Of a stretch of DNA of 64,000 nt, positions 36,103-43,694 are shown piece after piece. The translations under genes and the position numbers were made by a program. Position 1 is the stretch's first letter; every line of letters begins with the position of its first letter. The stretch is from Marivirga atlantica (lineage in GTDB: Bacteria; Bacteroidota; Bacteroidia; Cytophagales; Cyclobacteriaceae). Below the pieces are notes generated by a model that worked only from the letters and a program-made list of their open reading frames with translations, ran no database searches and was not told the DNA's origin. The stretch lies in assembly GCF_016734805.1 (NCBI RefSeq), contig NZ_JAERQG010000001.1, forward strand, positions 496,001 through 560,000, read 5' to 3'.

Positions 36103-36237
36103 TTATACTGTAGCCTCTATTTCCTGATTGTTTTCTACTGGGGTATTAGCATAAGTTGGGCATGTACGTTGTGCACAAGCAGAAGCTAATAAGATTACAC
36201 CTGCTACTATTGCGAATAATTTAGTCGTTCTTTTCAT
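36103..36237 (-). CDS. Tiny lipoprotein (44 aa)
   Basis: An ATG at 36237 opens a 44-codon frame ending TAA at 36103-36105. The product starts MKRTTKLFAIVAGVILLASAC, a complete lipoprotein signal with lipobox ASAC (Cys21), and the mature peptide has only 24 residues (CAQRTCPTYA then an acidic tail) with a second Cys at 26. An exact Bacteroidota -7 box (TACCTTTG, 36272-36265) lies 28 bases upstream, supporting expression. Similar peptides with CAQRTCPTYA occur, to my recollection, in other Cytophagales, but this was not checked. Function unknown; a lipid-anchored peptide in the envelope. Confidence 0.75.
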   Translation of the reverse strand: MKRTTKLFAIVAGVILLASACAQRTCPTYANTPVENNQEIEATV

Positions 36238-36264
36238 AATTGATGCTGTTATATTAACACCTTA

Positions 36265-36272
36265 CAAAGGTA
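36265..36272 (-). promoter_or_regulatory. Promoter -7 element of the 44-residue lipoprotein
   Basis: The minus strand reads TACCTTTG, an exact TAnnTTTG and the same octamer as the rpsU promoter at 43265-43272. The expected transcript start is about 20 bases before the ATG. The -33 TTG is not obvious. Apart from this and the box at 36401, I see nothing more in 36238-36529. Confidence 0.55.
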
Positions 36273-36400
36273 CCCTAAAAGTAATGCCTCTAAAAATGGC
36301 TAACGACCAAAACATTACGCTCATTGCTAAAAAGGGCTGTTTTTTAAGAATTATCGACAAATACATATAATATAACTACTGAATTCTGTTTATATCTCGA

Positions 36401-36408
36401 TAAATTTG
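36401..36408 (+). promoter_or_regulatory. Possible -7 element for the M28 gene
   Basis: TAAATTTG fits TAnnTTTG exactly and would give a leader of about 115 bases before the M28 ATG at 36530. No TTG at the right distance upstream is visible, so the call is weak. Confidence 0.35.
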
Positions 36409-36529
36409 TGATGTTAACAATGAATTAATACTTACACAAGTACATTATTTGTTAATAAATTGAAAAACTTTCAAAAAACGAGTTAAACAATACATTAAGC
36501 TGAGGCTTTCGGACACATAAACAATTTCC

Positions 36530-37543
36530 ATGATCAATAAAAAGTCAATTCTCAATATTTTCTGTTGCTTGTTGCTTGTTTCTCTTTATAGCTGTGGCGA
36601 TAAAAAGTCGGAGAAAGAAACCAAAACAGTAGAGGCAAAAGTTGTTAAGGCCCCTGCTTTTTCGGCAGCTAAGGCTTATCAATATGTTGAAGAGCAAGTG
36701 GCCTTTGGTCCAAGAGTACCCAATACGGAAGCACATCAGTTGACGGAAGCATATCTAATAGCTCAGCTTGATAGCGTTGGTGCTAAGGTTCAAACCCAGA
36801 AGTTTCAGATGGATACTTATGACAATGAAAGCTGGAACTTAACTAATATTATTGGTAGCATACAACCAGAAAAGAAAAAGCGAATACTGTTGGCAGCCCA
36901 TTGGGATAGCCGAAAAATGGCTGATAAAGATACAGAAAGACAAAATGAACCTATCGATGGAGCAAATGATGGCGCTAGCGGTGTTGCGGTAATTTTGGAA
37001 ATATTAAGAACCATTCAACAGTCTGAGCAAAAGCCTAATGTTGGTATAGATGTGATTTTCTTTGATGGAGAAGATAACGGAGAGCCTAATAATGGACCGA
37101 ACGTACGAACAGCAGATCCTGATGGTTCATGGTGGTGTCTTGGCTCACAATATTGGTCCAAAAATAAACATGTTTCAGGTTACTCAGCCTATTATGGAAT
37201 ATTGTTTGATATGGTTGGAGCTGAAAATGCTACTTTTCATTTAGAAGGCTGGACTATGAAGTTTGCGCCTTCTATTGCCAATAAAATTTGGAATATTGCT
37301 GAATCAATAGGCTATGGACAGTATTTTGTGCCTAATGAAGTACCACCAATCACAGATGATCATTATTATGTGAATAAATATGGCAAGATTCCAATGGTTG
37401 ATATTTTAGCGTATGATCCGCTTTCTGGGCAGTTCTTCCCGGATTATCATCATACCCATAAAGACAATATGAATATTATTTCGCAAGAGACCTTAAAAGC
37501 AGTTGGTCAAACAGTTCTACAAGTTATTTACCAGGAGAAATAG
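36530..37543 (+). CDS. M28-family lipoprotein, probable glutaminyl-peptide cyclotransferase
   Basis: This 337-residue protein has a lipoprotein signal with lipobox LYSC (Cys22). The M28 zinc-binding core is readable: LAAHWDSRK (H124), GANDGASG (D147), FFDGED (E181) and HHTHKDN near 307-313. The combination of AHWDSR, PIDGANDGASG, WCLGSQYWSKN (202-212) and a single-zinc pattern (D147, E181, H308) resembles animal-type glutaminyl cyclase rather than an aminopeptidase. Such an enzyme would convert N-terminal Gln of exported proteins to pyroglutamate; Gln at +1 is universal among the nine clear signal-peptidase-I substrates here. It would act in the periplasm. An M28 aminopeptidase remains possible. 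Confidence 0.8.
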   Translation: MINKKSILNIFCCLLLVSLYSCGDKKSEKETKTVEAKVVKAPAFSAAKAYQYVEEQVAFGPRVPNTEAHQLTEAYLIAQLDSVGAKVQTQKFQMDTYDNESWNLTNIIGSIQPEKKKRILLAAHWDSRKMADKDTERQNEPIDGANDGASGVAVILEILRTIQQSEQKPNVGIDVIFFDGEDNGEPNNGPNVRTADPDGSWWCLGSQYWSKNKHVSGYSAYYGILFDMVGAENATFHLEGWTMKFAPSIANKIWNIAESIGYGQYFVPNEVPPITDDHYYVNKYGKIPMVDILAYDPLSGQFFPDYHHTHKDNMNIISQETLKAVGQTVLQVIYQEK

Positions 37544-37563
37544 ATTTGCTATAAAACAAAAAA

Positions 37564-37583
37564 GCTCAGTATTTAAACTGAGC
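37564..37583. terminator. Bidirectional intrinsic terminator
   Basis: GCTCAGT (37564-37570) pairs with ACTGAGC (37577-37583) around ATTTAA, with an A-run before and a T-run after. It separates the M28 gene from the convergent YcxB-like gene. Confidence 0.9.
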
Positions 37584-37604
37584 CTTTTTTAGCAGAATAA
37601 AAGC

Positions 37605-38081
37605 TTACTTCTTAATAAGTTCTTTTCTCTTAAGTATAGTCTCTAAAAACTTTCTCTCATTCTGTGTATTAAATATTTTATAAGGCAGGTAAATAAACTG
37701 AGCCTTTGAAATCACTAATGTAAAGGCGTTCTTTCCTACTTTAGCAGCTTTTATCTGATCCCACTTAATAGGCATTCCTTGCTTAGTATTTAGCTTAATC
37801 AGAATTTGCTGAGAAGTAATTTCGTAGCTTAACTTTTCGAACAACATCTTGTATTGCTCTAGCTGAGTAACTCCTGCAAATTGAATTAGCCAAAACAGAA
37901 AATAAAGTACCAATGCTATTCCCGTACCAATAAACCACCAGGCACTAGGAGCCAGAAAATAGCCACAGCAAAGAGCAATTACGATTAATGAAACCCACCA
38001 CTGCTCTTTAATGATATTCAATAAACCTGTTTTTATGTAAGTACCGTTTTCTAATTTGTATTTCTTTGTTTTTACAAGCAT
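37605..38081 (-). CDS. YcxB-like membrane protein
   Basis: The start is set at the ATG at 38081 (MLVKTKKYKLENG); an upstream GTG (38114) would add 11 unlikely residues. The 158-residue product has a short N-terminal segment, two membrane helices (about 28-45 and 49-70) and a C-terminal YcxB-type domain (about 75-150) with ITSQQILIKLNTKQG and the WDQIKAAKV...FIYLPYKIF pattern. YcxB-like proteins are small membrane proteins of unknown function. It lies 83 bases downstream of nadC on the same strand. Confidence 0.75.
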   Translation of the reverse strand: MLVKTKKYKLENGTYIKTGLLNIIKEQWWVSLIVIALCCGYFLAPSAWWFIGTGIALVLYFLFWLIQFAGVTQLEQYKMLFEKLSYEITSQQILIKLNTKQGMPIKWDQIKAAKVGKNAFTLVISKAQFIYLPYKIFNTQNERKFLETILKRKELIKK

Positions 38082-38164
38082 TGCTGTAATATTTTTATAT
38101 AAAAGTAAAGCCACTGATTAGTGGCTGATCATTTCGGACTGCAAATATATTTGATTTCTTGGTA

Positions 38165-39025
38165 TCAGGAAACAGCTTTAAGGCTGATGTCCAAACTTTT
38201 GTAAGAATGAGTTAGGGCTCCTACGGAAATATAGTCAACTCCAGTTTCGGCTATGGGCACAATTGTTTCTTCAGTTATTCCTCCTGAGGCTTCAGTTTCA
38301 CACCTTCCATTGATAAGCGTAACAGCTTCTTTCATCATATCAACGGACATATTATCAAGCATAATAACATCAACTGCATTCGTATCCAGTGTTTCCTTAA
38401 CTTCTTCTAAGTTTCTTGTTTCTACTTCAATCTTTAAATCTAGCTTTTTGTCTTTCAAGTAGGCCTGTGTAGCTTCAACGGCTTTCGTAATACCTCCGGC
38501 AAAGTCATTATGGTTATCTTTTAGCATGATCATATCAAAAAGGCCAAATCTATGATTTTTACCACCACCAATTTGAACAGCCCATTTTTCTGCTAAGCGG
38601 AAATTTGGAGTGGTCTTTCTGGTGTCAAGGAGTTTTGTATTAGTATGGCTTATCAATGCAGCCATGTTATGGGTATAAGTAGCGATGCCGCTCATACGCT
38701 GCATGCAGTTAAGTACTAATCTTTCAGCCGTAAGTATTGAGACCGCACTTCCAGAAACTTCTAAACCAATGTCTCCATTACTTACTTTATCGCCATCTGT
38801 TTTAAAGTATTCAACATAAAGCTTAGGATCAACATAATTGAAGATGTGATTCGCCAACTTCACCCCTGCCAATATGCCATTCCCTTTAATAAGGAGTTGG
38901 GCTTTGCTTTCTTTCCCTTCAGGAATTGATGCTAACGAAGAATGATCTCCAGTATTAACATCTTCCTTTATAGCTTCTTCAATAAAGTGATTAATGTACT
39001 CTTCTTTTAAATAGTTATATGCCAC
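38165..39025 (-). CDS. nadC: Nicotinate-nucleotide pyrophosphorylase (carboxylating)
   Basis: This 286-residue enzyme joins quinolinate to PRPP, giving nicotinate mononucleotide, CO2 and diphosphate in NAD synthesis. Typical motifs are NCMQRMSGIAT (about 106-116), LLDTRKTTPNFRLAEKWAV (about 132-150), GGGKNHRFGLFD and MLKDNH (about 168-173), IEVETRN and the C-terminal ASGGI phosphate site. Length and order fit the family. The only in-frame start near the N terminus is a GTG. No other NAD-pathway gene lies in the window. Confidence 0.96.
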   Translation of the reverse strand: MAYNYLKEEYINHFIEEAIKEDVNTGDHSSLASIPEGKESKAQLLIKGNGILAGVKLANHIFNYVDPKLYVEYFKTDGDKVSNGDIGLEVSGSAVSILTAERLVLNCMQRMSGIATYTHNMAALISHTNTKLLDTRKTTPNFRLAEKWAVQIGGGKNHRFGLFDMIMLKDNHNDFAGGITKAVEATQAYLKDKKLDLKIEVETRNLEEVKETLDTNAVDVIMLDNMSVDMMKEAVTLINGRCETEASGGITEETIVPIAETGVDYISVGALTHSYKSLDISLKAVS

Positions 39026-39092
39026 TAGATTAGTCTTTTATAATCACAAAATTAACAATGTTTTTATGCCTTTTAAGGAAAGATCAAATATT

Positions 39093-40415
39093 CTATTGCT
39101 GTAAATTTTCTTCTTTGACTTGAGCATGAAAATCAATTAAGAATAAGGCGATAAGAAAGAAAGGGATCATTACAATTCGATAGCGTGATAGTGTACCAAA
39201 ATTATAAGTAGATATACCCACCCCAAAGGCAAAAAGTAAGGAAAAAATAAGGCAGAAAAGAATGATGGGTGATTTTAAGCTTTGAATCACAAGCTTGAAT
39301 CGGTTTTTCCATAAGATGTAAACAACAAGCAGCAAGAGCGCCAATGCCTCAAGCGCGGATAATAACATTAATGGATTATTCACCTCCCATAAATAGGGCC
39401 TGAATAATGAAACGTTTACAGCGCTTGGTGCTAGTTTTATCATGCTCCAGTAAGTACCATCAAGCTCGCCAAGCGAATAGCCTGAACCTGCATCTTTCCC
39501 TGTCCAATAGCGAATATCATAAGCGGTTACTTGTGCGGTTTCTGCTATTTTATCAAGCCTATAACGATCACTTGTTTCACCTACTTCACGCGCTAATAAG
39601 AAGGCGATTAGCAAACCCAAGCCTATGAATACCGGAGCAAGTAAAATCCGTAACGCTACCTGGCTAATACGACCAACCCTATATACGAAAAACCATACAA
39701 TTAATGCTGGCGCTATACTCAGTAATATGTAGAGCTTAATGTTAAAGATTACATAGGCCATTATGAGAGCCAGAAGAATATTGAGAACAATACGTCTTCT
39801 TTCAAAGAAAATCTGAATAAAGGCATAAACTAAAAACCCTGTTGCTCCTAGTGTTAAGGTGTCTTTTAGAATTCCACTTCCCCAAAAAAATACAGTGGGG
39901 ATGAAAAAGATAGCTATGGCAAACTGCTTATTTAGTTCAGGATATATTCTATAAAATGCCTGGTACATTAGCCAGAGTCCCCAGAACGAAAGAAACGCAA
40001 ACCACAAGGCCACGGAACTATAAGCATTGAAAGAGATCAGGCTAAGAATGGAGGCTATCCGAACCACAAAAAATGAGCTTGCATCACGATAGGTCCAAAT
40101 TTTGGAGCTGTACTTATAGGTTTCAGGATCAAATTCACCATTTGATGTGAGCAACTTGAATCCCGTGCCAATATCATCTACAAAGGCATCGAAAACATGA
40201 GAGGCACCATGGGTAAAAAAGGTAAAAGTATCACCCCCGCCATAATAGAACTGATAAATAAAGCCTACTCCTAAGGCGCCAACAATTTTGAGTAAAAGAG
40301 CAGGGTAGAAATATCGCTTGGTTTCATTAGATGCGGTAGTTTTTCTTAATAAATAGGCTAGGGCCATAATTAAGAAAAAGGCTAAAGGAGTTACTATGAG
40401 GTCAAGCGGCTTCAT
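39093..40415 (-). CDS. Polytopic membrane protein of unknown function
   Basis: This 440-residue protein has about ten predicted hydrophobic segments. The N-terminal portion includes a short extracytoplasmic loop YYGGGDTFTFFTHGASH (about 58-74), and a larger loop (about 285-330) contains RYWTGKDAGSGYSLG. The general look is that of glycosyltransferase- or O-antigen-polymerase-like membrane proteins, but I find no defining motif, so no function is assigned. It follows the TPR protein gene by 11 bases on the same strand, and the two are probably one operon. Confidence 0.75.
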   Translation of the reverse strand: MKPLDLIVTPLAFFLIMALAYLLRKTTASNETKRYFYPALLLKIVGALGVGFIYQFYYGGGDTFTFFTHGASHVFDAFVDDIGTGFKLLTSNGEFDPETYKYSSKIWTYRDASSFFVVRIASILSLISFNAYSSVALWFAFLSFWGLWLMYQAFYRIYPELNKQFAIAIFFIPTVFFWGSGILKDTLTLGATGFLVYAFIQIFFERRRIVLNILLALIMAYVIFNIKLYILLSIAPALIVWFFVYRVGRISQVALRILLAPVFIGLGLLIAFLLAREVGETSDRYRLDKIAETAQVTAYDIRYWTGKDAGSGYSLGELDGTYWSMIKLAPSAVNVSLFRPYLWEVNNPLMLLSALEALALLLLVVYILWKNRFKLVIQSLKSPIILFCLIFSLLFAFGVGISTYNFGTLSRYRIVMIPFFLIALFLIDFHAQVKEENLQQ

Positions 40416-40426
40416 TTAGCCTAAAA

Positions 40427-41599
40427 CTACAAATCTTTAAGCTTTTCTTTTGCTTTTTTTCTAACAGACTGGTCTCTGTCGGCATTCTTCTTTACTTTTT
40501 TGTAGTAATCTTTTGCTTGGTCTTCATTCCCGTTTTTCTCGGCAATCATTCCTAGGTGTAATAAACTATACAAATAATAGCCGGCTTCTTCTTCTTCTGC
40601 CTGCTCTGAAAAACTTACAGCTCTTTTGTAATAATGCTCTGCCTCATCAGTTTTTCCTTGTCGTTCATAAATTTGACCTAGGAAAAAGCCGGCATACCTT
40701 CCTGATGTTGGTCCGTAGCCTGTTTGAGCGCTATCAATAGCTTGCATTATATCTAGACACTCTCGCTCAGCATCGGTTATTTTACCGGTTGAATATAATA
40801 GACGGGCATAGAAGCGATGGAAATATGCGTTTTGTGGGAATGTTTCATGTAAATATTCACTCACTTGAAGCCCTTCATATATTTTGTCTTCTTCAATTGA
40901 AAGAATTCTCATGAGAAAATACTGTGCCTCAGTTCTGGTGTAGAAGGCTGTTCTTGAAACTGTGGTGAGCTGTTTTAGCCCTAATTCCTTATCACCGTCA
41001 TCAAACAAACGCATTACCGGTTTCAGGATCGGATAGTTTTCCGGGATCCATTCTGCATAGTAGTTATAAAGCCCATCACCAAATAAAAACTCGGGACTCA
41101 GGTCTTTCTTTCCCTTGCTTAGCTCAAGATAATTTAATGCTGATTTGGCCTGAAAGGCACCCTTGGTCCAACTACCAGTTTCAGCGTAAAGCCTACCTTT
41201 AAAAGCATGTCCTGCTGCCAAAAAGAAGGCGGCTTCAATGTTACTTTCATCTTCCTCAAAAATTTTCTCGGCATAGTAGATCGCACTGTCCATATAAGCA
41301 ATAAACCTATCATCGTATTCTCTATTCTGTGGCTCAGGAAGAATTTTCCACCACTCATTTAGGCCGTATAAAAAGTAAGGAAGTGGATGATTAGGAAATC
41401 TATATCTGATCCATCTAAAATCTTTTTCAGCCTTCTCGTGCTCCGCGTTGTAAATAGCATTAACCGTAGCAGTAACCTCCATTTGTATGTACATATTGTT
41501 AATTAATATGTTACTGTCCTGCTCCATTAAATACTGTGCACTTAGGGTATTTAACTTTACAATGAGAATGAATACTAAAATTAGAATCCTGTTAATCAT
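40427..41599 (-). CDS. Exported TPR-repeat protein
   Basis: This 390-residue protein has a signal peptide cleaved LSA before Gln (about residue 21). The remainder is helical and consists of tetratricopeptide-type pairs, most clearly at the C terminus (RYAGFFLGQIYERQGKTDEAEHYYKRA and LLHLGMIAEKNGNEDQAKDYYKKV, about 300-380). TPR proteins scaffold protein assemblies; being periplasmic, it may help an envelope complex. It precedes the polytopic membrane protein gene by 11 bases; function is unknown. Confidence 0.85.
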   Translation of the reverse strand: MINRILILVFILIVKLNTLSAQYLMEQDSNILINNMYIQMEVTATVNAIYNAEHEKAEKDFRWIRYRFPNHPLPYFLYGLNEWWKILPEPQNREYDDRFIAYMDSAIYYAEKIFEEDESNIEAAFFLAAGHAFKGRLYAETGSWTKGAFQAKSALNYLELSKGKKDLSPEFLFGDGLYNYYAEWIPENYPILKPVMRLFDDGDKELGLKQLTTVSRTAFYTRTEAQYFLMRILSIEEDKIYEGLQVSEYLHETFPQNAYFHRFYARLLYSTGKITDAERECLDIMQAIDSAQTGYGPTSGRYAGFFLGQIYERQGKTDEAEHYYKRAVSFSEQAEEEEAGYYLYSLLHLGMIAEKNGNEDQAKDYYKKVKKNADRDQSVRKKAKEKLKDL

Positions 41600-41673
41600 A
41601 ATAATTTAAAAAGGTACTTATTCTAAATATCAAATAGCATACCGATTTTGAAGGCTTAATGTTCATTAAAAAA

Positions 41674-41691
41674 GCCCGAAATACTTCGGGC
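41674..41691 (-). terminator. Intrinsic terminator after hpf
   Basis: On the minus strand GCCCGAA pairs with TTCGGGC around a 4-base loop and runs into a T6 tract. It ends the rpsU-xerC-hpf transcript. Confidence 0.9.
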
Positions 41692-41721
41692 TCTAAATAG
41701 GTGAATTAAGATAATTGGCTT

Positions 41722-42021
41722 CTAATGAACCATTTGCTTTTCTTTTCTCTTTTTTACCTGCCTTCTAAGAGCTTCGCAAGAAGCATCGGCTGCTGCTTCG
41801 AACGAGTCCTTACGTTCTTTAGCGAATATTTGTGCTCCTGGCAGGTTCAGTTTAATTTCTACAATTTTATTAGAGTTTTGATCGTCTTTATCAAGCCTTA
41901 AAAAAACCTCACCGTCAATAAACCTGTCGTAAAAGGTCTCTAGTTTGTCTACTCTTTTCTGAATAAAATCTAACAATTTCTCATCTGCGTCAAAGTGAAT
42001 AGAGTGCATTTGTAGCTTCAT
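41722..42021 (-). CDS. hpf: Ribosome hibernation promoting factor, short form
   Basis: This 99-residue protein is the short HPF/YfiA form, lacking the C-terminal dimerisation domain of long HPF. It has the expected beta-alpha-beta-beta-beta-alpha pattern: MKLQMHSIHFDADEKL, a helix with KRVDKLETFYDRF, then VEIKLNLPGAQIFAKER and the final helix with SFEAAADASCEALRRQVKKRKEK, rich in Lys/Arg for rRNA contact. It binds the 30S subunit and silences ribosomes in stationary phase. It is the third gene of rpsU-xerC-hpf, a grouping conserved in Bacteroidota, and is followed by a clear terminator. Confidence 0.93.
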   Translation of the reverse strand: MKLQMHSIHFDADEKLLDFIQKRVDKLETFYDRFIDGEVFLRLDKDDQNSNKIVEIKLNLPGAQIFAKERKDSFEAAADASCEALRRQVKKRKEKQMVH

Positions 42022-42046
42022 GGTCTTTTCTTTTTAAGGGTTAAAC

Positions 42047-42928
42047 TTATGCTTTAGGATGTGCCTGATCAAAAACGGATTTGAGTTTGTCAAGCGAATT
42101 ATGGGTGTAAACCTGAGTGGCAGCAAGACTATTGTGACCAAGTAGGTCTTTAACCGCGTTAAGGTCTGCACCTTTATTTAATAAATGTGTAGCGAACGAA
42201 TGTCTTAATACATGTGGGCTTCTTTTATCTATGGTTGTAAATAAATCTAAGTATTTTCTTACCACTCTGTAAATCATTACTGGATATGCTGGTTTTCCAG
42301 TATTTGTAACGAGTAAAATATCGTGGTCGTTGTAGCCAAAGAGTTCTTTTTTATGAAAATTATATTGTGTTATCCTATCAATTAATTTTTTATGGAGCGG
42401 AATAATTCTCTCCTTGTTGCCTTTCCCTAAAACTTTTAACTGTGCTTGATAGGTATTAATGCTTGAATGTCTGGTACTTATTAATTCGGATAGCCTGATA
42501 CCTGTGCCATATAGCATTTCAAGGATTAAAGCGTCTCGACTATCTTCGAAGCAATCTTCGAAATCAAAATTATTTAACAGATTGTCAAGGCTTGCTTCCT
42601 GTACAAATTGGGGGATTTTTTTAGCAGTCTTTAAAGTTTGAATCTTTAAGGTTGGATTCTGCTTGATAACATCACGTGATAAACAGAATTTATAAAATGT
42701 TCGTAGCGCTGCTATTTTCCGGTTAGTAGAAGTAGCACTAACTTTCTGATTCATTAACTTAACTATCCAAGCCCTGATATGCCGATGCTCGGCTTTTGTA
42801 GGATCATTTAGTTGATATGCTTCGGATATAAAGTCTTGAAATTGCTCTAGATCAGTTTCATAAGAAATAAGCGTATGCTTACTGTAGCGTTTTTCAAACT
42901 GAAGGTATTTGAGGAAAGTATTGAGCAT
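42047..42928 (-). CDS. xerC: XerC/XerD-type tyrosine recombinase
   Basis: The ATG at 42928 gives a 293-residue protein with the usual Xer start (MLNTFLKYLQFEKRYSKHTL); an ATG at 42952 would add 8 residues lying across a terminator-like hairpin. The N-terminal SAM-like DNA-binding domain spans about 1-85 and the catalytic domain about 100-290. Catalytic residues are visible: Arg in GTGIRLSELI, a Lys in the beta-hairpin LGKGNKERI, HxxR in HVLRHSFATHL, the second His in LGHNSLAATQVYTH and the nucleophile Tyr of that motif. It would resolve chromosome dimers at dif. Its place between rpsU and hpf marks it as the housekeeping enzyme, not a phage integrase. Confidence 0.92.
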   Translation of the reverse strand: MLNTFLKYLQFEKRYSKHTLISYETDLEQFQDFISEAYQLNDPTKAEHRHIRAWIVKLMNQKVSATSTNRKIAALRTFYKFCLSRDVIKQNPTLKIQTLKTAKKIPQFVQEASLDNLLNNFDFEDCFEDSRDALILEMLYGTGIRLSELISTRHSSINTYQAQLKVLGKGNKERIIPLHKKLIDRITQYNFHKKELFGYNDHDILLVTNTGKPAYPVMIYRVVRKYLDLFTTIDKRSPHVLRHSFATHLLNKGADLNAVKDLLGHNSLAATQVYTHNSLDKLKSVFDQAHPKA

Positions 42929-42934
42929 AAAAAA

Positions 42935-42971
42935 AGTTAGTACCCTTTCCATAATCGGAAGAATACTAACT
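42935..42971 (-). terminator. Terminator-like hairpin between rpsU and xerC
   Basis: On the minus strand AGTTAGTA (42971-42964) pairs with TACTAACT (42942-42935) across a 21-base loop and runs straight into T7, which ends at the xerC ATG. It would stop part of the rpsU message before xerC-hpf, i.e. act as an attenuator giving more bS21 than XerC/HPF (inference). The stem has only 8 pairs, mostly A/T. Confidence 0.6.
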
Positions 42972-43003
42972 TAGTAAATAGTATTGAAAAAAGCTAAGAT
43001 ATC

Positions 43004-43195
43004 TTAGCTCTCCATATCTCTCATTTTTTGCCTATAAGAGGCACGGATAACTTCTTTTCTTCTTTTAACAGAAGGTTTTACGAAGTGCTGACGAGAACGC
43101 AATTCTTTCAATGCACCAGTCTTCTCAAATTTCTTCTTAAAGCGTTTAAGCGCTTTGTCGATAGATTCATTTTCTTTTACGTTTACTACGATCAT
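43004..43195 (-). CDS. rpsU: 30S ribosomal protein bS21
   Basis: This 63-residue basic protein has a full bS21: MIVVNVKENESIDKALKRFK, then a Lys/Arg-rich helix and RKEVIRASYRQKMR at the end. Tyr54 is present; in Bacteroidota ribosomes bS21 with this Tyr was reported to help bury the anti-Shine-Dalgarno of 16S rRNA. Its own message carries a perfect Shine-Dalgarno (43202-43210), unlike the other genes I inspected here, consistent with bS21 autoregulation. It is first in rpsU-xerC-hpf, with a good promoter at 43265-43295. Confidence 0.96.
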   Translation of the reverse strand: MIVVNVKENESIDKALKRFKKKFEKTGALKELRSRQHFVKPSVKRRKEVIRASYRQKMRDMES

Positions 43196-43201
43196 ATTTT
43201 A

Positions 43202-43210
43202 CACCTCCTT
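43202..43210 (-). promoter_or_regulatory. rpsU: Strong Shine-Dalgarno of rpsU
   Basis: The minus strand reads AAGGAGGTG ending 6 bases before the rpsU ATG, full complementarity to the anti-Shine-Dalgarno. The other starts I checked (gltB, ridA, infB, MaoC and more) have none, so it stands out. Ribosomes lacking bS21 would prefer it. Confidence 0.88.
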
Positions 43211-43264
43211 CCGTTGTAATAGCATTTAAAGAAAAGCATTTATGAGTCTTTTCTTTAAGGACTG

Positions 43265-43295
43265 CAAAGGTAGATTTATTATTCGTATATTCCAA
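43265..43295 (-). promoter_or_regulatory. Promoter of rpsU-xerC-hpf
   Basis: The minus strand has TTG (43295-43293), 20 bases, then TACCTTTG (43272-43265): both Bacteroidota elements at consensus spacing. Expected start about 43258 gives a leader of about 60 bases. It supports starting the opposite-strand gene at 43320 rather than 43242. Confidence 0.75.
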
Positions 43296-43319
43296 TTATC
43301 TTTTATAAATCAAATAGTT

Positions 43320-43688
43320 ATGTCTAAATTTTTACTAAACGTTATCTTAATAGTTATTACTCTACTTAACTCATCAGATTTAAATCTTGAACAAGGGCAG
43401 TTATCGGGTAAATGGTTACACTACAGAGAAAAAGATGAGCACAATGTGAAGCTATTTGTAAAAAGTGGAAGTGCTGATTTACCTCCTGCTCGCTTTAGAC
43501 AGTATTTTTACTTTAGGCCAGATGGTAGCTGTGAATATAATACTATTGCCCCAACTGACGGTAAACTCACCGTAGATGGCAGCTTTGAATTGACGGATGA
43601 TAAACTAATTGTTAAGGATGGTAGGGACAATGACGTATTTGTATATCAGATAATAGAACGTAGTAGTACCGAGCTAAAACTTAAATAA
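43320..43688 (+). CDS. Small exported protein of unknown function
   Basis: The ATG at 43320 gives 122 residues with a signal-like N terminus (MSKFLLNVILIVITLLNSSD); a longer frame from 43242 would run across the rpsU promoter and is less likely. The mature part is short beta strands (GKWLHYREKDE, RQYFYFRPDGSCEYN, VDGSFELTDDKLIVKDG, ELKLK), a layout similar to lipocalin-like DUF proteins of Bacteroidota. There is no cleavage before Gln and no lipobox, unusual in this window. No function proposed. Confidence 0.65.
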   Translation: MSKFLLNVILIVITLLNSSDLNLEQGQLSGKWLHYREKDEHNVKLFVKSGSADLPPARFRQYFYFRPDGSCEYNTIAPTDGKLTVDGSFELTDDKLIVKDGRDNDVFVYQIIERSSTELKLK

Positions 43689-43694
43689 AATACA

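Noticed and set aside
42047-42928. Phage or integrative-element integrase
   Set aside because: It sits between rpsU and hpf, a conserved housekeeping place of the dimer-resolution recombinase, and no attachment repeats or other phage genes are near.
43242-43319. Longer N terminus of the 122-residue exported protein
   Set aside because: It would cover the rpsU promoter and add a basic, non-signal-like stretch before the real signal peptide.
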